Positions 1 to 5,676 of a DNA stretch of 10,494 nt are shown here, one piece after another. The stretch's first letter is position 1; each line of letters opens with the position of its first letter. The notes beneath the pieces were generated by a model, which saw only the letters and a program-made list of their open reading frames with translations, ran no database searches and had not been told where the DNA came from. Source of the stretch: Thermoplasmatota archaeon (lineage in GTDB: Archaea > Thermoplasmatota > Penumbrarchaeia > Penumbrarchaeales > Penumbrarchaeaceae). Made by a program: the position numbers and the translations under genes. Where the stretch lies: contig JAFGJI010000297.1 of the NCBI GenBank assembly GCA_016929175.1, positions 1-10,494 on the forward strand, read 5' to 3'.

Positions 1-275
1 CAGGACTCCCTTATGAATTTCAATCCCATCGGTATCTCTGCCCCACAACTGAGGCATTTCCCCACCACCAATGTCCTGAATTTCAGCTCACCTGAAAACG
101 GGTCCTTATCATTTCTGTTGCTGACGGTCCTGCTGTAAAGGGTCACGTGCCATGACCCACACCGGGAGCATCTCTCCTGTTGGTATGAGACATATGCTTC
201 CTCCAGCTGAAGGATGTCCTGGTACGGGGATCTTCCCGGAATAACAAGTTGCTCCGCGGCCGGGTGATCCTCCAT
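1..275 (-). CDS. Zinc-ribbon-like protein with two CxxC knuckles, partial (C-terminus outside window)
   Basis: The open frame starts at the ATG at 275-273 and runs off the left edge, giving 91 residues with no stop. An in-frame TAG lies six codons upstream of the ATG, and no other start codon falls between them. The visible protein has two cysteine pairs, CSRCG at residues 36-40 and CLSCG at 74-78, about 35 residues apart and joined by a basic, beta-rich stretch. This is the pattern expected of one zinc site built from two knuckles. The first 35 residues are acidic and low in hydrophobicity; there is no signal peptide. A TATA-like box sits about 25 bases upstream, so the gene may have its own leaderless transcript although it follows the KaiC-like cassette by only 71 bases. 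I do not recognise the family. It could bind nucleic acid or protein, or be the N-terminus of a larger enzyme. That it is a real gene is fairly sure; its function is unknown. Confidence 0.75.
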   Translation of the reverse strand, partial: MEDHPAAEQLVIPGRSPYQDILQLEEAYVSYQQERCSRCGSWHVTLYSRTVSNRNDKDPFSGELKFRTLVVGKCLSCGAEIPMGLKFIRES

Positions 276-297
276 GTCGAAAAACCGGAGCTATTGG

Positions 298-303
298 GAT
301 ATA
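298..303 (-). promoter_or_regulatory. TATA-like box for the zinc-ribbon gene
   Basis: On the minus strand the sequence TTATAT follows a purine-rich GAGGTTAACC stretch that could act as a BRE. Its centre is about 25 bases upstream of the ATG at 275. That is the archaeal TATA-to-start-site distance, so transcription would begin at or next to the start codon (leaderless). No Shine-Dalgarno sequence is seen before this ATG, which fits. Inferred from sequence and spacing only. Confidence 0.5.
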
Positions 304-333
304 AGGTTAACCTCATATTTCGATATATTTCAG

Positions 334-338
334 AAAAA
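334..338 (-). terminator. Possible oligo-T terminator after the KaiC-like cassette
   Basis: Eight bases after the TGA of the last cassette gene the minus strand reads CCCGTTTTTCTG, a run of five T. Archaeal RNA polymerase can terminate at short T runs without a hairpin. A second five-T run lies at 284-280, just before the next ATG. The signal is weak, and read-through into the zinc-ribbon gene is possible. Confidence 0.3.
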
Positions 339-346
339 CGGGACCA

Positions 347-1093
347 TCACTGGACCTCAAGGGCTGCAGGTACATCCTTGGTCACGGTGATGGGCCATTC
401 TTCCGGAAGTTCTCCCGATCCTTTGATGTTGACGAAGGTCAGGGTTCTTGACCAGCCATCGGCCTTCCTTTCCGCCTTCACCTCTATTACTGCATCGAAG
501 AGCGTGTTCTCGTACCCGGAGAAACCCTGATATCCAAGGGAGCATCCCACCAGGGCAATACCTCCCTTTTCCCTCAAGGCCTTCTTCAATATCCTCAATC
601 TGTCCACCACCTCCTCCCTCGAGGTCTCCTCCACCAGATCGACGATGGAGTCCAATACAAGACTGAAAGGCAGTATCTGTTTATACGATATCTCGGTGAT
701 CTTTGACAGCATCTCCAGATGCGGCTTGATCGGCACGACCCTCTCATCCGAGCATGACGATATCTCGATAAGGTCCGTTACCATTATACCCTCGGAGATG
801 AACCTGTCCCTTTTCTGTATCTCCGAAAGCCTCCGGTCCATCAAGGCAAGCATGGAAACCAGCTCGGGTGGTCTTTCCACCCCGATCCTTGACAGGTCCT
901 CCCGCATTTCCGCATCGGTCTGGTGGGTGGAGATCAATATGGAATAACTGCCTTCCGGTACATTGTCGAACAGCTGCTTCATGATCACATCCCCACCGCT
1001 CCCCATGTTGTACTTGAACAGGACCAAACCTGAGGGACCCAGTCTGGAGAGCAGCCTTTTTGATATCCCCTCTCCTCCTACCAGGAGCTTCAT
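347..1093 (-). CDS. KaiC/RecA-fold protein with a lost P-loop (third gene of the cassette)
   Basis: 248 residues, close to one KaiC domain. The fold is suggested by a first beta strand at residues 22-28 (GLVLFKY) followed by NMGSGGDVI at 29-37, where a KaiC P-loop would read GxGKT: the lysine is now Gly34 and the Thr/Ser is Asp35. A Walker B-like strand, LVLDS, is at 145-149. The C-terminal part, with alternating strands (AVIEVKAERK, then RTLTFVNIKGSG), resembles the last beta hairpins of KaiC-like proteins. The KaiC glutamate pair after the second strand is absent (LISTHQTDAE at 53-62). It should keep the fold but bind ATP poorly or not at all. The start overlaps the previous stop as ATGA, so translation is probably coupled. 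The likely role is a structural or regulatory partner of the intact ATPase at 1672-2406. Family fairly confident; partner role inferred. Confidence 0.75.
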   Translation of the reverse strand: MKLLVGGEGISKRLLSRLGPSGLVLFKYNMGSGGDVIMKQLFDNVPEGSYSILISTHQTDAEMREDLSRIGVERPPELVSMLALMDRRLSEIQKRDRFISEGIMVTDLIEISSCSDERVVPIKPHLEMLSKITEISYKQILPFSLVLDSIVDLVEETSREEVVDRLRILKKALREKGGIALVGCSLGYQGFSGYENTLFDAVIEVKAERKADGWSRTLTFVNIKGSGELPEEWPITVTKDVPAALEVQ

Positions 1094-1671
1094 TTTCCGC
1101 CACCCCCCGGGGCCAGTTCGAATGTCTGGTCGATCATGCTGGATATCATCCGGGATACATTGTCATCTTCCAGCTTTTCCTGTTCGAATAACATTACCAG
1201 GAACTGCTCTTCCAGGAGGCGGTTGAGAAGAAGATGGAAGAACTCGCATAATTCACCGTCCGTATGATGCCTTTTAAGGTGTGTGATCGAGTCTATCACC
1301 AGGAAGTTGTATTCGGAGCCTTCCGACCTCAGGCCCCTCTCCACCTCCGCGAGGATGGACTCAAGGGATGCCGGTGTCGTGAGGAAGATGAACTCTTCCA
1401 TACTTGTAAGGCCGGAGCCGAGCGAGAGGGATACGGTATCGATCACCTTCAGACTGTTGCGGGGCATCTTTGAAAGGGATATCTTTCTCATGAGAGCGTT
1501 GGCAGACCATTGGGTCGAGATCAGGATACCCTTGCGCCCCTGATCTGTCACCAGCCGTTCCAGTATCCCGGTGAAGGACCTGATGTAGACCTCTCCTGAA
1601 GCAAAGACCAGGACCTGTGCCCCCGGTCTCAGAGCCGGATCGGGGATCTCCTCGACCTTCTTGATCTCCAT
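1090..1671 (-). CDS. Short KaiC/RecA-fold protein with a lost P-loop (second gene of the cassette)
   Basis: 193 residues, shorter than a KaiC domain because it stops at a Gly-rich tail (APGGGGK) where the C-terminal hairpins would follow. The strand GAQVLVFASGEVYI (17-30) occupies the P-loop position but has no GKT/GKS. A clear Walker B strand, FLVIDSITHL, is at 123-132 with Asp127. Residues 49-53 (ILIST) repeat the same motif at 52-55 of the third protein, so genes two and three look like diverged paralogues sharing loss of the P-loop. The ATG directly abuts the TAG of the upstream ATPase and is preceded by a strong ribosome-binding site. The Gly codons of the tail contain a GGGGGGTG stretch that can serve as the ribosome-binding site of the next gene. 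No enzymatic activity is predicted; an assembly partner is the best guess. Confidence 0.72.
   Translation of the reverse strand: MEIKKVEEIPDPALRPGAQVLVFASGEVYIRSFTGILERLVTDQGRKGILISTQWSANALMRKISLSKMPRNSLKVIDTVSLSLGSGLTSMEEFIFLTTPASLESILAEVERGLRSEGSEYNFLVIDSITHLKRHHTDGELCEFFHLLLNRLLEEQFLVMLFEQEKLEDDNVSRMISSMIDQTFELAPGGGGK
1101..1108 (-). promoter_or_regulatory. Ribosome-binding site for the third cassette gene, inside the second gene's tail
   Basis: The minus strand reads GGGGGGTG, seven bases before the ATG at 1093. It is formed by glycine codons at the end of the second gene. It matches the anti-Shine-Dalgarno only partly (GGTG plus G run), so the ATGA overlap may matter as much as this site. 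Confidence 0.45.
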
Positions 1672-2406
1672 CTACTTCACCTCCATCGATGAGATGCGCG
1701 GCACAAGCAAGACCCCTTCCCGGGAGATATCGATAACGTAGGTGTTGTTGGCGTGGGGGGAGCCTTTCCATCTCTCCACCCTCAGTGTGTTCATCATGAT
1801 CGATGTTCCCCTGTCCTTGGTGAAACCCACAATGATATCGAACAAGCCAGGCTCAAGGACCGACAGCGACATCTCTTCAAGAGGAATGCCGGTATCCAAT
1901 GCCATCATCATCGTAACCCCCATATCCATGAGCTTCCCCTTCAGCCTCTGCATGAAGTGGACCTTGTTCCACTCCTCGAGGAGATCGAGAAGAGGGTTCA
2001 CGGGATCTATCACCAATCTCTTGACATCCAGATGGTGGACCACCTGCAGAAGAAGGTCCATGAACAGATACACATCGTCGGGTCCGGGATCCTCGAGGTC
2101 AGATCCTATCAACCCCATGAGATCATGTATGTTGAGTATCGAGATATAGCCGTCCTTCAACCAGTTCGGTTGATATCTCTTGAAGGCGGACATGTGCCCC
2201 GACATCCTTCCGGGTGGCTCGTTGGATATCAGACAGACATCGTTGTTCATACTTGCCCCGTGGAAGAGGAAATGATAAAGTACCGAACTCTTGCCGCATC
2301 CGGTCGGACCGTGGAAAAGACCCATACACCCCGGGGTGATCCTGCCAAGCGTGATGTTGTCCAACTGGTCGATACCGAAAAAGCTTTCCTCTTTCACTTC
2401 ATCCAT
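1672..2406 (-). CDS. KaiC/RadA-like RecA-superfamily ATPase (first gene of the cassette)
   Basis: 244 residues, a single KaiC-type domain. It opens with the typical FGIDQLDNITLGRITPG lead-in (10-26), then a full Walker A, GPTGCGKSS at 33-41 with Lys39, and a Walker B, RLVIDPV at 130-136 with Asp134. The strand after Walker A, CLISNEPP at 58-65, sits where KaiC has its catalytic EE; only one glutamate remains. The C-terminal strand pair and VERWKGSPHANNTYVIDI (about 209-226) match the R/K-rich hairpin region of archaeal KaiC-like proteins. It should bind and probably hydrolyse ATP and form rings or filaments. It leads a three-gene unit with no gaps and is the only member with an intact P-loop. 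Proteins of this group act in regulation, signalling or motility (FlaH is one), so the exact job cannot be read here. The start is supported by a TATA box about 25 bases upstream. Confidence 0.85.
   Translation of the reverse strand: MDEVKEESFFGIDQLDNITLGRITPGCMGLFHGPTGCGKSSVLYHFLFHGASMNNDVCLISNEPPGRMSGHMSAFKRYQPNWLKDGYISILNIHDLMGLIGSDLEDPGPDDVYLFMDLLLQVVHHLDVKRLVIDPVNPLLDLLEEWNKVHFMQRLKGKLMDMGVTMMMALDTGIPLEEMSLSVLEPGLFDIIVGFTKDRGTSIMMNTLRVERWKGSPHANNTYVIDISREGVLLVPRISSMEVK
1677..1684 (-). promoter_or_regulatory. Strong Shine-Dalgarno site for the second cassette gene
   Basis: The minus strand reads GGAGGTGA, a full 8-base match to the usual 16S rRNA 3' end, five bases before the ATG at 1671. 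It lies within the last codons (Met-Glu-Val-Lys) of the upstream ATPase and fixes the start of the downstream gene at the base after the TAG stop. Confidence 0.8.
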
Positions 2407-2426
2407 GAAAGCTGATATTCGAATGG

Positions 2427-2434
2427 TTATTTAA
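2427..2434 (-). promoter_or_regulatory. TATA box of the KaiC-like cassette
   Basis: On the minus strand TTAAATAA is centred about 25 bases upstream of the ATG at 2406, and no Shine-Dalgarno is present, so the message is probably leaderless. This is the only promoter-like site I see for the three-gene cassette. Confidence 0.6.
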
Positions 2435-2465
2435 CATCTTTCGATTGTTCCAGGTGCAAGGGGAC

Positions 2466-2484
2466 CCGGAACCGATCCGGAACC
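2466..2484. repeat. Direct repeat CCGGAACC x2, 11 bp apart, upstream of the cassette promoter
   Basis: CCGGAACC occurs at 2466-2473 and again at 2477-2484, one helical turn apart, beginning 32 bp upstream of the TATA box at 2427-2434. Part of it can also be read as a small hairpin (CCGGA/TCCGG around ACCGA). Position and helical phasing suit a regulator site for the cassette, but the element is short. The rest of the 150-bp spacer (2407-2556) shows nothing else clear. Confidence 0.35.
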
Positions 2485-2556
2485 TGGCCGCATAGACAGG
2501 ATCTGATTGCGGCAGTGGAGTGATATGCCTATTGATGGACGCCTCCCGCCTATCGA

Positions 2557-4929
2557 TCAAAGCAAGACCTCGACCGACGCTTTCCTGCTCATCGCATCAC
2601 GGTTGTCGGGGTTGAAACGCAGGACCCTCTTGTAGCATTCGAGTGCCTTGGATGGCTTGTTCTGCTGGCCGAATATCTCTCCCTTCAAAAGCCAGACCCT
2701 TTCGTTCTTGGGGTCCACCTGAAGCGCTGAGGTCAATGAGCTGTGGGCCTTTTCCGGAGACTTCATTGCCATATAAGTCTCCGCAATACCAAGGTGGGCA
2801 TTGATGTTCGTCGGGTCCACCGATATCGCTCTGTTCAGATGGCCAATTGCCGAATCGTGGTCGCCCCTCATCCTGTATGCAGTGGCTATGGAGATCAGCA
2901 TATCCGGGTCTTCGGGTTCTATGGAGAGCGCCTTGCGGAGACACTTCAACCCGTCATCCACAAGGTCGTATTCCTCGACAAGTATCCTGCCCTTCTCATG
3001 CCAGGCCAGATGGTTCGAGTCTTCAAGGCGGGTCGCCCTGTCCAGACATTTCAATCCTTCCTGGTGCTTTTCAAAGCCTCTCGACAGCACCATGCCCTTG
3101 TTGTACCATCCGTTCGATGAATTTTCATCGAGCATGGTGACCATATCGAAGCATTTCATGGCTTCCCCCGGATCGTACAGGGAATCGAAATATATCTTTC
3201 CCAACTTCATCCACAGCCCGGGGTTATCGTTCTTCCTTTCGATCGCTTTCTTTAAAAGATCGACAGCCTCATCCGCCCTGTCAAGATTTTCGGCGAGAAT
3301 GCCGGAGATCGATATTATCGTTCTCAGGTTGTCCGGATCGGCCTTCATCGAATCCTTCATGAGGCTCAGTGCCTTACCGGGATCGTTCTCCAGTCTCAGA
3401 GCACCAAGTCCGCATATATATAGGGCCAGAGGATCCTTGGGCCTCAACCGGAGAAGCTCCTCTCCCAGTTCGACCGCTCTCTTGAACTCTTTATTGTTGC
3501 GCAGGAGGACGTCTATCATGCGGTGGAGTATCTCGGAAGCTTGCGGATTTGCCTTGCGGGCGTTCTCCAGATATTGAATGGATGACGCGATATCCTGGTC
3601 CATCCTCTCGGCTATCTCGCTCTTGAACATCCAGGCATGAATGTGTGTGGGGTCCGTCTCGACGACCTTGTCAAAATATTTCTTGGCCTTCCTTACATCC
3701 TTGAGCTTCTTGTATGATATGAGCCCCAACCTGAAGGACCCAACGACATGATTCGGGTTTATCCGGAGGAGTGAACGGTAGGCCAGGATCGATTCCTCCA
3801 TCCTGCCGAGCTTCTGTTCAAGTATCTGCGCCTTGTTGAACCATGCTTCCTCGTTGTAGGGGTCCTGTGAAAGGGCGTATTCCAGACATTTCAGGCCGTC
3901 CTCCTCCCTTCCCTTGGTCTTTCCCATTATGATCCCTTTCTTTATCCAGACCGGGTAGTACTGGGGATCGATATCGGTTGCCTGGTCGTAAGAGCAAAGG
4001 GCTTCCTGAGGGTCGTTCAATTCATGATGGGACATCCCCCTGTAAGCCCAGGCATCCCTGTTCTCCTCGTCATGGTCGAGCACCCTGTCGAAACACACTA
4101 TCGCCTTCTCGTACTGGCCAGTGCCGAAGAGTATCTTCCCTTTCTCGAGCAGGAGTTCCGGATGATCGCCTTCGATGTTCAAACCTTCTTCGATGTAGAA
4201 CAGAGCAGTTTCGATATTGCCCTCCCCGACGGCCTCCCTTGCCCGAAGCAGAAGCTCCTTCATTATCTTCTTGGTCTCATCCAGATGGGGCTCCTGTCTG
4301 TCTTTACCCAGGGGCTCCACGACGGCTCCCAGATGTATACGTTCGGAAAGCTCCGATGCCATCGGGCCGTTACCGGTCATCTGCCAGGTCTTCCTGAGCT
4401 GTGCTCTCTCCTTGATCTGACCCATGTACCGGATTATATCCCCCGAACTTACCTTCGTCGAGGCTTTCCACAGCCGCATCATGTCATCGTTCAGGGTCCG
4501 TACGTTCTCATCTTCGGCGATCATCATCCCGTAGGTGATATCATTTACGAGCCGGTCCGAAGAAAGGTCACCGGTTGCGATGATGGCCTTTTTACCATCC
4601 AGGACCATCGAGGTAAGCGATAGGTTCGGTAGGAAACCTATCTCCATCCGGGAATTTGGCTCATCCAGCAGAAGTGCGAGTATCCTCAGGACCTCCGGAT
4701 CCACTTCTCTTGTCATGAAATCCGTCTCGGAGAACCTTAGAAGCAGGCGGACGGTAAGTTTCTTCTGCGATCTCGCTATCAGGATCGACTGTATCTTTCT
4801 GAGGATGTCAATATCCATGATGGGAGTGGCTATCAGAGCATGCTTTTCCACTTCCATGAACTTCCACAGAAATACATTCTTCCATGGACTCTGAAAGAAT
4901 TGGTGGTCATTCTCTTTTACAGCGCTCAT
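2557..4929 (-). CDS. Degenerate PLD-like domain fused to a long TPR superhelix
   Basis: 790 residues. Residues 1 to about 155 look like one phospholipase-D-superfamily half: a buried strand (HALIATPIMDIDIL, 30-43) and a terminal motif region, LDGKKAIIATGDLSSDRL at 110-127, followed by YGMMIAED. The catalytic His-x-Lys is not visible and the usual GSxN is ATGD, so it is probably inactive. A linker (about 156-223) leads to some 16 TPR units from about 224 to 775. Units at 256-323 and 674-775 are 34 residues long; the ten from 324 to 673 are 35. The alternation of W/L...G..., A..., and -DP- loops is plain. No signal peptide or membrane segment is seen, so it should be a cytoplasmic scaffold for protein partners. 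It is the gene just upstream of the KaiC-like cassette, in the same direction but 150 bp away with a separate promoter. TPR assignment is sure, PLD-like origin moderate, partners unknown. Confidence 0.85.
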   Translation of the reverse strand: MSAVKENDHQFFQSPWKNVFLWKFMEVEKHALIATPIMDIDILRKIQSILIARSQKKLTVRLLLRFSETDFMTREVDPEVLRILALLLDEPNSRMEIGFLPNLSLTSMVLDGKKAIIATGDLSSDRLVNDITYGMMIAEDENVRTLNDDMMRLWKASTKVSSGDIIRYMGQIKERAQLRKTWQMTGNGPMASELSERIHLGAVVEPLGKDRQEPHLDETKKIMKELLLRAREAVGEGNIETALFYIEEGLNIEGDHPELLLEKGKILFGTGQYEKAIVCFDRVLDHDEENRDAWAYRGMSHHELNDPQEALCSYDQATDIDPQYYPVWIKKGIIMGKTKGREEDGLKCLEYALSQDPYNEEAWFNKAQILEQKLGRMEESILAYRSLLRINPNHVVGSFRLGLISYKKLKDVRKAKKYFDKVVETDPTHIHAWMFKSEIAERMDQDIASSIQYLENARKANPQASEILHRMIDVLLRNNKEFKRAVELGEELLRLRPKDPLALYICGLGALRLENDPGKALSLMKDSMKADPDNLRTIISISGILAENLDRADEAVDLLKKAIERKNDNPGLWMKLGKIYFDSLYDPGEAMKCFDMVTMLDENSSNGWYNKGMVLSRGFEKHQEGLKCLDRATRLEDSNHLAWHEKGRILVEEYDLVDDGLKCLRKALSIEPEDPDMLISIATAYRMRGDHDSAIGHLNRAISVDPTNINAHLGIAETYMAMKSPEKAHSSLTSALQVDPKNERVWLLKGEIFGQQNKPSKALECYKRVLRFNPDNRDAMSRKASVEVLL
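2911..3960 (-). repeat. Run of ten 35-residue TPR-type repeats (protein-level)
   Basis: This stretch encodes residues 324-673 of the TPR protein. Each unit is exactly 35 residues, one more than the canonical 34; the extra residue falls in the turn between helices A and B. Units at 324-358, 604-638 and 639-673 share a G-L-K-C-L core in helix B. Flanking units on both sides return to 34. Counted by hand from the translation. Confidence 0.7.
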
Positions 4930-4978
4930 CCTTCGACCGTCCGACCCGAACCGGTGTTATTCCCGGGAGATGCGTGAA

Positions 4979-4990
4979 GATATACTTTAT
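4979..4990 (-). promoter_or_regulatory. TATA-like region of the TPR gene
   Basis: The minus strand reads ATAAAGTATATC, centred some 55 bases before the ATG at 4929. This would give a start site near 4957 and a leader of roughly 25-30 bases. A weaker alternative, GAATAACA at about 4955-4962, would make the message leaderless. The choice between them is open. Confidence 0.4.
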
Positions 4991-4993
4991 CTT

Positions 4994-5005
4994 GTCCCCG
5001 GGGAC
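4994..5005. other. Perfect 12-bp palindrome beside the TPR gene promoter
   Basis: GTCCCCGGGGAC is a perfect inverted repeat without a loop. It lies four bases upstream of the TATA-like region of the TPR gene and 28 bases past the stop of the TraB-like gene. As a dyad without a spacer it suits a dimeric repressor better than a terminator hairpin. Chance cannot be excluded in a GC-rich spacer. Confidence 0.35.
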
Positions 5006-5033
5006 CGAACGTTTGACGAAATGGTTCCAGGGT

Positions 5034-5642
5034 TCAACCGGAAAGATGTGAAATTATTCCCTCCATCCGCTCGTACTCCAATACAGCGAGTATACGGGAG
5101 TACCTGGAGGAGATGGCCCGGATCCGTGATGCCATGTTCTTTTCCCTTCGCTCTTCCAGCCTTTTGAACCCTTTGAACCGGTTAATGACCCTGTCCCATT
5201 CGATGACCAGGTCCTCCGGTGTGGCTGCCTCGAACCTGCGTCGATTGATGCTCTTGAGACGCAGGGACTGCCGGACAAGAGTGGCCCCGCCTATCAGTTC
5301 AGTATACAGTGTCGAATAGGAATTCTCATCCATATCAAGGGGTTCGAGCGGAATTTCGTTCTCTATCGATATCCTGCAGGCTTCCACCAGTGATGGCGGA
5401 GGTATCTGGACCTCTCCGAATTTCGACATTTCCCTGGCATATATCTTCTCGGTCATGGAGAGGCCAGTTTCCTTTACCTTGCCTTGAACAACCGCTTTCA
5501 GGCCTTCTATCTCCTCCCTGCTGATGTGAAGGCAAAAGGCCTCAGGCCCGAACATTTCGGAAACGCTACGAACGATCTCTCTTTCGGAGAGCAGTCCCTT
5601 GACGGTCCCCACAAGCATAACCTGGCAGTTTTTGATCTCCAT
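5034..5642 (-). CDS. TraB/PrgY-like domain protein, catalytic motifs lost
   Basis: With the start at the ATG at 5642 the protein has 202 residues and begins right at the first strand, MEIKNCQVMLVGTVKG. An upstream ATG at 5774 in the same frame would add 44 residues that overlap the surface-protein gene in another frame; I reject it. TraB/PrgY-type proteins open with a GTxH motif and end with an R-(D/E)-x-x-M-A helix plus a VVGAGHxxGI strand. Here the first reads GTVK (12-15), the helix is kept as EERREKNMASRI (163-174), and the last reads LAVLEYERMEGI (185-196). Both histidines expected at the active site are missing. Central features such as PPSLVEACRISIENEIPLEPLD (about 82-103) fit the family's Ala-rich helix plus IPL strand. 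No membrane segment is seen, unlike longer archaeal TraB proteins. It follows the surface-protein gene by 34 bases with no own promoter visible, so co-transcription is likely. The match is from memory of family motifs, hence moderate confidence. Confidence 0.55.
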   Translation of the reverse strand: MEIKNCQVMLVGTVKGLLSEREIVRSVSEMFGPEAFCLHISREEIEGLKAVVQGKVKETGLSMTEKIYAREMSKFGEVQIPPPSLVEACRISIENEIPLEPLDMDENSYSTLYTELIGGATLVRQSLRLKSINRRRFEAATPEDLVIEWDRVINRFKGFKRLEERREKNMASRIRAISSRYSRILAVLEYERMEGIISHLSG

Positions 5643-5676
5643 CGATCTGCAGCGGTCCTTTTGGGGGCTCAAGGTC

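Noticed and set aside
1..138. Plus-strand open frame ending at the left edge, possibly the tail of a gene
   Set aside because: The opposite strand has the two-CxxC protein with a good start and promoter in the same interval; the plus reading has no recognisable features.
1753..2415. Plus-strand open frame of 220 codons opposite the intact KaiC-like ATPase
   Set aside because: The minus frame carries Walker A and B motifs; the plus product is His/Gln-rich without domain features.
4024..4623. Plus-strand open frame of 199 codons opposite the TPR gene
   Set aside because: Antisense to clear PLD-like and TPR coding sequence, with low-complexity composition and no start signal.
5024..5040. GGTTCAACC-like stretch resembling a tRNA T-loop
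   Set aside because: No acceptor, D-arm or anticodon arm can be paired around it on either strand.
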